The notes under the pieces are model-generated. The model was not told where the DNA came from. It did not search any database and saw only the letters and a list, made by a program, of their open reading frames with translations. Source: a virus. Taken from it: DNA of 21,114 nucleotides. The stretch lies in IMG/VR virus record IMGVR_UViG_3300047668_000910, positions 1 through 21,114 of that record; one strand, 5' to 3'. The position numbers and the translations under genes are program-made. Below, one piece after another: positions 13,685 to 20,126 of the stretch. How positions within the stretch are numbered: the first letter of the stretch is position 1; the number at the start of each line of letters is the position of its first letter.

Positions 13685-14116
13685 ATGGAATCAAACTCAC
13701 AAGAAAAAAAGAATTTAATGCAAGACATGCCAATAGATAGAATCGCCGGAGGCGCTGGATCTTGGATGTCAAAACACTCAATGGCCGGTGGATCACCAGT
13801 CCATAAAGGAGGATCATATAAAGGATCACCAGCTCATCAAAGCGATGTAGCCGCGGAATCAATGATGGTAGACGATCATCCAAGCGCTAGCAATGCCGCT
13901 GGAGAATCGCAAAGAGATGTTATAAGTAGAGTTAATAGTCAAGTTGGTAAAAAATTAATGTCAGCTAACTCAACAATTGAAAGAAATAATGCTTTGATAG
14001 ACTCTTTAAGTGGTGATTCTAAAATGAAAATGAATGCTTACGATAAAGCTAATTTGCAGCGAGTGAAAACCACAGACTCAATCAAGGGTGTAAACAAAAT
14101 AACATTTAAACAATAA
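13685..14116 (+). CDS. Ser-Pro/Gly-Ser motif late protein with helical C-terminus
   Basis: A 143-residue soluble protein after an A-rich leader. The N-terminal half is Gly/Ser/Met-rich with the recurring motif twice in 15 residues (AGGSPVHKGGSYKGSPAHQS), nearly the same wording as the 11672 protein (HGSPAHMKGS). The C-terminal half is a set of amphipathic helices (ESQRDVISRVNSQVGKKLMS, STIERNNALIDSLSG, MNAYDKANLQRVKTTDSI), likely a coiled coil, ending in KGVNKITFKQ. This architecture (disordered motif-bearing head and helical tail) fits a scaffold-like or internal virion protein. It is the last of the Ser-Pro motif cluster and is followed by a 64-base spacer before a beta-rich protein. No enzymatic residues are seen and no named family is recognised. 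Confidence 0.7.
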   Translation: MESNSQEKKNLMQDMPIDRIAGGAGSWMSKHSMAGGSPVHKGGSYKGSPAHQSDVAAESMMVDDHPSASNAAGESQRDVISRVNSQVGKKLMSANSTIERNNALIDSLSGDSKMKMNAYDKANLQRVKTTDSIKGVNKITFKQ

Positions 14117-14180
14117 AACAGAGAGGACTGTACAAACCTCAGCCAAACATAAACACTAACATAAACTTAAACAAAACAAA

Positions 14181-14552
14181 ATGGCAAAATTTTTAAAAGT
14201 ACCTCTAGCAACAGGGGATGAATTATTCGGAATTAGTAACATCGTTAACGTACGCGCTGGAGACGTTGCAGCTCCAATTGGAAATCTAACTACAACAACA
14301 ACTATTATAACTGATGGTATTGCTGGAGCGCAAACTTACACTTTTACACACACGGCAGCACTAGTAGGTGGGCAGACTGTATTAGAAGCATTTAATGCTG
14401 CTATAGCTGCTAATCCAGGTGGAATAATATCTACACTAGGTAAGCCAATTGCAACTCAACAAGTACCAGCACCACAATCTGGTCAAGTTGGTCGTATGGT
14501 TGTTACATCTGCTCCAGTATTTGTACAATACGCAAGTGTAGCAATAGCTTAA
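14181..14552 (+). CDS. Small beta-rich structural protein
   Basis: A 123-residue protein (MAKFLKVPLATGDELFGISN, then IVNVRAGDVAAPIGNL) with a Thr-rich strand (TTTTTIITDG), a helix (GGQTVLEAFNAAIAANPGG) and a closing Val/Ala-rich strand (GRMVVTSAPVFVQYASVAIA). The strand-helix-strand plan and the lack of charge clusters suit a small virion protein, such as a decoration or head-tail joining protein, but nothing is diagnostic. The leader is long and A-rich (CATAAACTTAAACAAAACAAA without GG). Two bases after its stop, the 51-residue CGC protein starts, so they are co-translated. It is the first of a new set of late proteins after the Ser-Pro cluster. Confidence 0.65.
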   Translation: MAKFLKVPLATGDELFGISNIVNVRAGDVAAPIGNLTTTTTIITDGIAGAQTYTFTHTAALVGGQTVLEAFNAAIAANPGGIISTLGKPIATQQVPAPQSGQVGRMVVTSAPVFVQYASVAIA

Positions 14553-14554
14553 CT

Positions 14555-14710
14555 ATGAAATCAACAGGTTTAGGAGACGACATAGAGAAGTTTACTAAAG
14601 CTACTGGTATCAAAAAATTAGTAGACAACGTCGCAAGCGGATTAAATATCCCTTGCGGCTGCGCTGCTAGAAAAGGAGCACTCAATAAAATATTTCCTTA
14701 CAAACAATAA
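14555..14710 (+). CDS. 51-residue Cys-Gly-Cys protein (GLGDxIEKFTKATGIKK type)
   Basis: This short gene, from ATG at 14555 to TAA at 14708-14710, begins MKSTGLGDDIEKFTKATGIK. It continues as an amphipathic helix (KLVDNVASG) and then a compact Cys motif (IPCGCAARKGALNKIFPYKQ). From recall, small proteins with a GLGD.IE..TKATGIK front, a C-G-C turn and an LN..FPY end occur near structural genes in phages of Bacteroidetes hosts; this is unconfirmed here. The CGC could bind a metal or form a disulfide. Gene spacing is very tight (2 bases upstream, 1 base downstream), typical of this operon. Function is unknown; a small tail or lysis-region protein is possible. Confidence 0.75.
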   Translation: MKSTGLGDDIEKFTKATGIKKLVDNVASGLNIPCGCAARKGALNKIFPYKQ

Positions 14711-14711
14711 T

Positions 14712-15020
14712 ATGGCTTTTAAATTAACAAATCCACCTTACATGGTAGATAGTACTCCTATTTATAAAATAGACATGGAAGAAGGTGTTATGGGTAAAGC
14801 TAATAACAATGGTTCTATAGTTATAAATAAAGACTTAGATCCAAGTGAAGTTGAAGGAGTTGTTGAGCATGAAAAAATTCACCTAGAACAAATGGAAAGA
14901 GGTGATTTAGATTATGACAATGACAATGTTTATTGGAAAGGTAAAAAATACTCAAGAGCTGATATGGAAGAAGGTGCAAAGAATTTACCTTGGGAAGCTG
15001 AAGCTTATAAAAGATCATGA
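14712..15020 (+). CDS. Putative HExxH mini-metallopeptidase
   Basis: A 102-residue protein with a zincin signature. HEKIH (residues 53-57) sits in the helix VEGVVEHEKIHLEQMERG, and a C-terminal helix LPWEAEAYKRS supplies E95 and E97 as candidate third zinc ligands, as in gluzincins (HExxH...E). The stretch before it (GSIVINKDLDPSE) is a strand followed by a short loop, also as in that fold. At this length it would be a minimal domain with no signal peptide, so it would act in the cytoplasm or inside the particle. It overlaps the next gene by 4 bases (ATGA) and lies 203 bases from the holin. Possible jobs are a prohead or maturation protease or a lysis-linked peptidase. Activity is inferred from the motif alone. 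Confidence 0.7.
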   Translation: MAFKLTNPPYMVDSTPIYKIDMEEGVMGKANNNGSIVINKDLDPSEVEGVVEHEKIHLEQMERGDLDYDNDNVYWKGKKYSRADMEEGAKNLPWEAEAYKRS

Positions 15021-15226
15021 AAGGTTTTTCAGAAAAAGGTTATCTAAGTGATAGTCCTGATGTAAATGAACATCAAAATATAATACAAGGAAACAAAATA
15101 ACGATGAAAGGCGTTAATTTTAAAGTACTAGGAACAGACGATAGAGGTTATACCAAGGTAATGTACCCAGGTTATGATTATACGTTTCCTGGAGCTAAGT
15201 ATGTAATTGAAACAAAGATAACATGA
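15017..15226 (+). CDS. Small protein of unknown function upstream of the holin
   Basis: A 69-residue soluble protein on an ATGA overlap with the HExxH gene, and itself ending in an ATGA overlap with the holin gene. The first half is polar (SEKGYLSDSPDVNEHQNIIQ). The second half has the look of a small beta-barrel: NKITMKGVNFKVLGTDD, RGYTKVMYPG, YDYTFPGAKYVIETK. A DSP triplet recalls the Ser-Pro motif of other late proteins, though with a different context. No catalytic or membrane features. Coupling on both sides makes it part of the protease-holin cassette. Function is not recognisable. Confidence 0.65.
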   Translation: MKGFSEKGYLSDSPDVNEHQNIIQGNKITMKGVNFKVLGTDDRGYTKVMYPGYDYTFPGAKYVIETKIT

Positions 15227-15621
15227 AAAAGATTTGGGAATGGTTAAGTGGTAATGTCATCAAAGATGTTGGTGACGTTATCGATAAACTAACAACTACA
15301 GACGAAGAAAAACTTGAAATTAAAAAAGAAATTCAAGTCATAGTTGAAAAAGCCGCAGCTAATGCAGAAGACCAAATAACAAAACGTTGGGAATCGGACA
15401 TGACTTCAGATTCATGGTTAAGCAAAAATACGCGTCCTATGGCGCTTATATTCTTATCGTTTATGGCTATAGCTTTTATATGGGTTGATAGTCATCACGA
15501 AATATCTTTTACTGTAGAACAGGAATGGATAGAATTATTAAAACAACTATTAACAACCGTATACGTGGCTTACTTTGGTTCACGTGGTTTTGAGAAATAT
15601 AAATCAATAAGTAATAAATAA
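15223..15621 (+). CDS. Holin, three-helix gene-transfer-agent type (GTA_holin_3TM-like)
   Basis: A 132-residue membrane protein matching the layout of the GTA_holin_3TM family. An amphipathic N-terminal helix (MKKIWEWLSGNVIKDVGDVI) is followed by a long charged coiled coil (DEEKLEIKKEIQVIVEKAAA) and the characteristic RWESDMTSDSWLSKNTRP box. Then comes a transmembrane helix (ALIFLSFMAIAFIWV, about residues 74-90) and a second hydrophobic segment (LLKQLLTTVYVAYFGSRGF) with the FGSRG.EK end typical of the family. It would insert in the inner membrane and time lysis by forming holes for the endolysin, which is not in this window. The gene is coupled to the preceding small gene (ATGA). Recognition of the box is strong. 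Its direct role in lysis is by family knowledge. Confidence 0.85.
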   Translation: MKKIWEWLSGNVIKDVGDVIDKLTTTDEEKLEIKKEIQVIVEKAAANAEDQITKRWESDMTSDSWLSKNTRPMALIFLSFMAIAFIWVDSHHEISFTVEQEWIELLKQLLTTVYVAYFGSRGFEKYKSISNK

Positions 15622-15632
15622 AAAAATAAAAA

Positions 15633-16553
15633 ATGGGACAATTTCCAACAAGTGACAGTATTATAGGTAAAGCGTTACAAGTATTGCCTATCCTAGATAC
15701 CGCGATAGATCCTAGATCAGCTTGGTTATTTGAAAACCAATCTGGAACATTAGGTACAAATTTAAATAGCTCTGTGCTTTATGTTAGTGAAATAACTGGC
15801 ACGCCAGCCGCTACAAAGGCTGATGTTGCCGTTATACTCTCTGGAGTTGAAGGTGTTATAGGAGCTGTAGCTGCAGGAGGATTTAAATCTTTTGATCCTT
15901 ACACATCAAGCCCTAGTTATAATGCTTTTTCAAATGGTGCTGGTTATTTTACAGCTACCGGATTATTAACATCAGTAACTAGTTCAGTACCTAAATCACC
16001 AGCTAAACAACCAAGTGGTTTGACTGTAGATATAACAGTAGCTGTACCAACGTCTGCTCTTGTAGTTGGCCAAGGTGGAACTACTTATACTGCAGGTAAC
16101 GCATTCACAAGTACTGTTGCTCCAGCTGGAGGAACAGGTATAATAGGTACAATTGCTACAACTAGCGGTGGAGGTGCAACAGGTCCTGCTGCAACTCTTA
16201 CTATTACAAGAGGTGGCTCAGGGTATTCTGTAAATGATGTAATTACAATTGTTTCAGCTGGCAGTGATAACTTAGCTAAGTTTACTATAACAGGCGCGCT
16301 TAACGGAGCAATAACAACTATAGCTGTAAATGCTGCTGGATCAAATTATTCTCCAGGAGATATTATAACAGTAACACAAGCTGGAGCTAGCGGAGGTACA
16401 AGAGCTATACTAAGAGTCGTTGACTCAGCTCCAACAATAGGTGACGCTGTGATATTTAAAAACGTGCCAATGGGAACTATACTACCAGTATCTGTAGATT
16501 ACCTTATGGCAACTGGCTCAACAGCTAACCTTGTGTGTATTGCAGGTAAATAG
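15633..16553 (+). CDS. Spike- or decoration-like particle protein with GGxGYxxxDxxT repeats
   Basis: A 306-residue, Gly/Thr/Val-rich protein. Residues 1-80 (ILDTAIDPRSAWLFENQSG, LYVSEITG, VILSGVEGVIG) and the last 35 (VIFKNVPMGTILPVSVDYL, then MATGSTANLVCIAGK) together look like one beta domain. The ending F.NVP.GT.LPV.V......TGSTA is common in small phage particle proteins. Between them lies an insertion of beta-hairpin repeats: GGTTYTAGNAFTST (about 148-161), RGGSGYSVNDVITIV (193-207) and AGSNYSPGDIITVT (235-248). The insert suggests a surface-exposed spike added to a particle-attached base. A KSPAKQPSG at about 121-129 again carries the Ser-Pro motif. It follows the holin by 11 bases. A head spike or decoration is most likely. 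Confidence 0.75.
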   Translation: MGQFPTSDSIIGKALQVLPILDTAIDPRSAWLFENQSGTLGTNLNSSVLYVSEITGTPAATKADVAVILSGVEGVIGAVAAGGFKSFDPYTSSPSYNAFSNGAGYFTATGLLTSVTSSVPKSPAKQPSGLTVDITVAVPTSALVVGQGGTTYTAGNAFTSTVAPAGGTGIIGTIATTSGGGATGPAATLTITRGGSGYSVNDVITIVSAGSDNLAKFTITGALNGAITTIAVNAAGSNYSPGDIITVTQAGASGGTRAILRVVDSAPTIGDAVIFKNVPMGTILPVSVDYLMATGSTANLVCIAGK

Positions 16554-16611
16554 TGTAAAAACAAGTAACTATATAAATAAGTAAATATTAACAATTAAAT
16601 AAAATCAAATT

Positions 16612-16875
16612 ATGAGTAAAGTAAAAAAAATGGAAAAACCAATGATTACCGAAGAACAGTTAAAAACTGTTAACGACCAACAAAGTAAATTAAGCGAACT
16701 ACTAAGAACTTTAGGTGTTTTAGATGTTCAAAAAATGAATATTCATGACAAAGTTAAGGAAGTTTCTACTCAAATTGAAGTAACTAAAAAAGAATTAGAA
16801 GATGAATATGGTCAAGTAAATATAGACTTAACAGACGGATCTTACGCAGAGATTGAAAAAGAAGATGATAAATAA
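16612..16875 (+). CDS. Small coiled-coil protein
   Basis: An 87-residue, highly charged protein. A long helix (about residues 13-68; EEQLKTVNDQQSKLSELLRT, VQKMNIHDKVKEVSTQIEV, TKKELEDEYGQ) should form a coiled coil, followed by a short strand (VNIDLTDGSYAEIEKEDDK) with an acidic tail. Such a helix-then-hairpin plan is common in small phage structural accessory proteins. The leader before its ATG shares CAATTAAAT and AATCAAATT with the groEL leader. Its end overlaps the next gene by 11 bases. Likely an oligomeric accessory protein of the head or packaging region; no specific function is assigned. Confidence 0.7.
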   Translation: MSKVKKMEKPMITEEQLKTVNDQQSKLSELLRTLGVLDVQKMNIHDKVKEVSTQIEVTKKELEDEYGQVNIDLTDGSYAEIEKEDDK

Positions 16876-17092
16876 TATTAGAAAGATAAGTATTGGGTCT
16901 GACTACAAAAACGATGCTATGCATTATTCTGTAGGACAGCAAGTTTATGGTGGTCACGAAATATCACATATAATATTTGAAGACTCAGACAAATCCTATA
17001 ATATACATATTAAAAAAAACAATGAGGTATTGCCATGGAAGAAATTTAATTCTAACATGGCTATATCCGTTGAATATGATTTAGAATATTAA
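16865..17092 (+). CDS. Small conserved-looking protein upstream of the GroES-like gene
   Basis: A 75-residue protein, starting at ATG 16865 rather than the upstream TTG at 16853; ATG gives an 11-base overlap with the preceding stop. The sequence INNIRKISIGSDYKNDAMHY, VGQQVYGGHEISHIIFED, YNIHIKKNNEVLPWKKF, ISVEYDLEY is beta-rich with an amphipathic pattern and ends in a short acidic strand. The regular layout (lead strand, DYKNDAMHY, then VG..VYGG with paired strands, PWK, and a terminal strand) suggests a small conserved domain among related phages. I recall it only as a general pattern and not a named family. The TAATG overlap with the next gene implies coupled translation with the double GroES-like protein. 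Confidence 0.7.
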   Translation: MINNIRKISIGSDYKNDAMHYSVGQQVYGGHEISHIIFEDSDKSYNIHIKKNNEVLPWKKFNSNMAISVEYDLEY

Positions 17093-17697
17093 TGAATAGT
17101 TTATATGATTTTATTGTTGAACCTTTAGGTGATAAATACAGCAATACAATTATGGTGGATGGCAAAGAATTAGTAGTCAATACCAAAATAGAGGATTTTA
17201 AATTTGTAAATAGATTAGCTAAGGTTATAAAAACACCTTTAGCTTTTAATTTAGATATTAAAATTGGGGACATAGTAGTAGTTCACCAAAACGTGTTTAG
17301 AGTTTTCTATGATATGAAAGGAAAGAAAAGAAAAAGTAGATCTTTTTTTATAGATGATTTACATTTTTGTTCTATAGATCAAATATATTTATATAGAAAT
17401 AGTGAAGGTTGGAATACCGTAGGTGACAGGTGTTTTATAAAACCTATAAAAAGCAATCAATCTCTAACGGTTGATAAAGAACGCAGTCTTATTGGTATAC
17501 TTAAGTATGGCAATAGCTCTTTAAATGATTTAGAAATCAACCCAGGTGACTTAGTAGGTTATACACCTAACGGTGAATGGGAATTTTTAATTGAAAAAGA
17601 AAGACTTTATTGTATGAAATCTAATGATATTGTAATTAAGTATGAATATAAAGGAGACGAAGAAGAGTATAATCCTAGCTGGGCACATAGCGGTTGA
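17092..17697 (+). CDS. Double (tandem) GroES-like protein
   Basis: A 201-residue protein that can be read as two GroES folds in a row. Repeat 1 (about 5-101): DFIVEPL like the GroES lead strand RVIVK; NRLAKVIKTPL like the strand before the dome; NLDIKIGDIVVVH matching E. coli LDVKVGDIVIFN closely; DDLHFCSIDQIYLY like the closing strand. Repeat 2 (about 112-183): RCFIKPIKS, IGILKYGNSSL, INPGDLVGYTPN, RLYCMKSNDIVIKYE. A tail (EEEYNPSWAHSG) follows. A genuine GroES is encoded separately (10970-11230), so this one may have another role, such as a specialised cap for the phage GroEL or a virion structural use of the fold. Its loops lack the GroES-type hydrophobic tripeptide in an obvious place. 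It sits just before the terminase genes. Homology is inferred from sequence pattern. Confidence 0.75.
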   Translation: MNSLYDFIVEPLGDKYSNTIMVDGKELVVNTKIEDFKFVNRLAKVIKTPLAFNLDIKIGDIVVVHQNVFRVFYDMKGKKRKSRSFFIDDLHFCSIDQIYLYRNSEGWNTVGDRCFIKPIKSNQSLTVDKERSLIGILKYGNSSLNDLEINPGDLVGYTPNGEWEFLIEKERLYCMKSNDIVIKYEYKGDEEEYNPSWAHSG

Positions 17698-17923
17698 AGA
17701 GTTAATTAAAGTTGCTAAAGAGGCTATTATAGATTCAAAAGATGACATATCAGCTGATAGATTAAAAAATGCCGCTGCTACAAAAAAACTTGCTATATTT
17801 GATGCTTTTGAAATTCTGAATAGAATCAAAGAAGAAGAAGATATGTTAGAGGATAAACCTAAGGAAGTTAAAGAAGAAAAATCTTTTAAAGGTTTTGCTG
17901 AAGGAAGATCTAAAAATGTATAA
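17642..17923 (+). CDS. Putative terminase small subunit
   Basis: A 93-residue, almost wholly helical, charged protein (LAGHIAVEELIKVAKEAI, then DDISADRLKNAAATKKLAIF, DAFEILNRIKEEEDMLE), with a basic/acidic tail ending SFKGFAEGRSKNV. It lies directly upstream of the large terminase, overlapping it by 8 bases, and overlaps the double GroES-like gene by 56 bases in another frame. Small terminases are helical DNA-recognition proteins that form rings and deliver the phage genome end to the large subunit. Size, helix content and position fit, but no winged helix is evident. The identity therefore rests mostly on position. Start ATG 17642 is the first in frame and is taken as likely; a shorter start would still lie inside the overlap. 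Confidence 0.55.
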   Translation: MNIKETKKSIILAGHIAVEELIKVAKEAIIDSKDDISADRLKNAAATKKLAIFDAFEILNRIKEEEDMLEDKPKEVKEEKSFKGFAEGRSKNV

Positions 17924-20126
17924 GCAAACTTTATATAAAGTCTTAAAAGACTACGTGAAACCTAAAGTTCTTAATAGAATCAATAGGTATAAAAAATGGG
18001 AATATGGTTATAACAAAGAGCATGATTTAATAGTTATAAGTAAGACAGGTGAAATAGGTGAGATTTATGAAATCCAAAATCTTAAAATAGCTTTGCCTAA
18101 ACAAAAAGATGTTGTTGAGTTTGAAGATGACAAATGGACCTATACACAATACCCAAAACAATTAAGTAGAATTAAATCTGTTTTTGACTGGGAAGAATAC
18201 CCACCAGAATTTAAAGAAAAATGGTATGACTATATTGATAAAGAATTTACAAGACGTGAAGAAGGTTTTTGGTTCATTAACAAAGGTATTCCTACTTATA
18301 TTACTGGTACTAATTACATGTACCTGCAGTGGTCCAAGATTGATGTTGGGCAACCAGACTTTAGGGAATCAAATAGATTATTCTACATTTTCTGGGAAGC
18401 TAGCAAAGCCGATATCAGGTCTTACGGGATGTGTTATCTTAAAAACCGTAGGTCAGGTTTCTCATTTATGTCCTCAGCTGAATCAGTTAATCTTGCCACA
18501 ATATCAACAGATTCACGATACGGAATATTATCTAAATCTGGTGCCGATGCTAAGAAGATGTTCACCGATAAAGTCGTACCAATATCCGTTAACTATCCCT
18601 TCTTTTTCAAACCGATTCAAGACGGTATGGACAGACCTAAAACCGAACTTGCTTATAGAGTGCCTGCCTCTAAATTTACCCGTAGAAAACTTGATTCAAA
18701 TCAAGCCATCAAAGAGATTACCGGTTTGGATACCACCATTGACTGGAAGAACACCGGTGATAATGCTTACGATGGAGAGAAGCTTAGGCTCCTTGTTCAT
18801 GATGAATCAGGTAAATGGGAAAGACCAAATAATATTCTTAACAACTGGCGCGTTACAAAAACAACCCTTAGATTAGGTAGTAGAGTTATTGGAAAGTGTA
18901 TGATGGGATCAACATCAAATGCTTTAGATAAAGGAGGTAGAAATTTTAAGAAACTATACGATGATTCAGACGTTACAAAAAGAAACGCCAATGGACAGAC
19001 TCGCTCAGGATTATATTCTTTGTTCATACCTATGGAATGGAACTACGAAGGATACATTGATTCTTATGGCTTTCCTGTATTCGAAAAACCATCTAATGAA
19101 ACAGTAGGACCTGATGGTTTGCGTATAGGTATAGGTGTTATTGAATATTGGAACAATGAAGTAGATGGCCTTAAAGATGATCAAGATGGATTAAATGAAT
19201 TTTACAGACAGTTTCCACGTACAACTAAACATGCATTTAGAGACGAAAGTAAACAATCTTTATTTAATCTAACTAAGATATATCAACAGATAGATTATAA
19301 CGAAGATGAAAGAAATTCTTTAAGTGTAACTAAAGGAAGTTTTCAATGGGAAAACAACAAAAAAGACTCAAGAGTTATATTTATGCCAAATAAAAATGGT
19401 AGATTTTTAATAACTTGGGTACCGCCTTTTAATTTACAAAACAAAAGGTTTATAAAAAATGGTGTTAACTATCCAGGCAATGAGCATTGCGGTGCTTTTG
19501 GTTGTGATCCATATGATATATCAGGAACAGTAGATGGTAAAGGTTCTAATGGATCTTTACATGGTTTAACTAAGTTTAGTATGGAAGAAGTTCCACCTAA
19601 TCATTTCTTTTTAGAATACATAGCTAGACCTCAAACTGCTGAGATCTTTTTTGAAGATGTATTAATGGCCTGTGTATTTTACGGCATGCCAATATTAGCA
19701 GAAAATAATAAACCTAGACTCTTGTATCATTTTAAACGTAGAGGTTATAGAGGGTTTGCAATGAACAGACCAGATAAAAAAAGAAATAAATTATCAATTA
19801 CAGAAAGAGAAATAGGTGGAATACCTAACTCTAGTGAAGATATAAAACAATCACACGCTTCTGCTATAGAAACATATATAGAACACTTTGTTGGATTAAA
19901 AGAAAATGGTTATGGAGATGTTTACTTTCAAAGAACGTTAGAAGACTGGGCACATTTTAATATAAATAATAGAACAACGCATGATGCTTCTATTAGTTCA
20001 GGTCTAGCTTTAATGGCTTGTAACAAACACATATACTCTCCAGTAAATAAGATAGAATTACCGGCGATTGATCTTGGTATAAAGAAATATGATAACAAAG
20101 GAACTACATCAAAAATTATAAGTTAA
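17916..20126 (+). CDS. terL: Terminase large subunit (packaging ATPase-nuclease)
   Basis: A 736-residue DNA-packaging motor. The upstream TTG at 17895 is rejected in favour of the ATG at 17916, which overlaps the previous stop by 8 bases. The N-terminal region carries the REEGFWFINKGIPTYITG, then YMYLQW element typical of this terminase group. The Walker A place is KNRRSGFSF (about 176-184), an unusual form without a canonical GK(S/T). Walker B is RLLVHDE with D296-E297. The C-terminal RNase H-like nuclease has D531 in FGCDPYD and D690 in THDASISSG as likely metal ligands. It powers DNA entry into the prohead and cuts concatemers. The portal gene follows with a TAATG overlap, the usual order. 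Recognition is strong from several motifs. Confidence 0.92.
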   Translation: MYKQTLYKVLKDYVKPKVLNRINRYKKWEYGYNKEHDLIVISKTGEIGEIYEIQNLKIALPKQKDVVEFEDDKWTYTQYPKQLSRIKSVFDWEEYPPEFKEKWYDYIDKEFTRREEGFWFINKGIPTYITGTNYMYLQWSKIDVGQPDFRESNRLFYIFWEASKADIRSYGMCYLKNRRSGFSFMSSAESVNLATISTDSRYGILSKSGADAKKMFTDKVVPISVNYPFFFKPIQDGMDRPKTELAYRVPASKFTRRKLDSNQAIKEITGLDTTIDWKNTGDNAYDGEKLRLLVHDESGKWERPNNILNNWRVTKTTLRLGSRVIGKCMMGSTSNALDKGGRNFKKLYDDSDVTKRNANGQTRSGLYSLFIPMEWNYEGYIDSYGFPVFEKPSNETVGPDGLRIGIGVIEYWNNEVDGLKDDQDGLNEFYRQFPRTTKHAFRDESKQSLFNLTKIYQQIDYNEDERNSLSVTKGSFQWENNKKDSRVIFMPNKNGRFLITWVPPFNLQNKRFIKNGVNYPGNEHCGAFGCDPYDISGTVDGKGSNGSLHGLTKFSMEEVPPNHFFLEYIARPQTAEIFFEDVLMACVFYGMPILAENNKPRLLYHFKRRGYRGFAMNRPDKKRNKLSITEREIGGIPNSSEDIKQSHASAIETYIEHFVGLKENGYGDVYFQRTLEDWAHFNINNRTTHDASISSGLALMACNKHIYSPVNKIELPAIDLGIKKYDNKGTTSKIIS

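Noticed and set aside
16853-16864. TTG start for the small gene upstream of the GroES-like gene
   Set aside because: The ATG at 16865 gives a tighter overlap and a better start codon; the added residues (MKKK) carry no pattern.
17895-17915. TTG start for the large terminase
   Set aside because: It would lengthen the overlap with the small terminase gene. The ATG at 17916 gives an 8-base overlap typical of this operon.
18184-18876. 230-residue frame overlapping the terminase on the same strand
   Set aside because: It lies within a region where the terminase frame carries recognisable motifs; the alternative protein has no domain pattern and is explained as a shadow.
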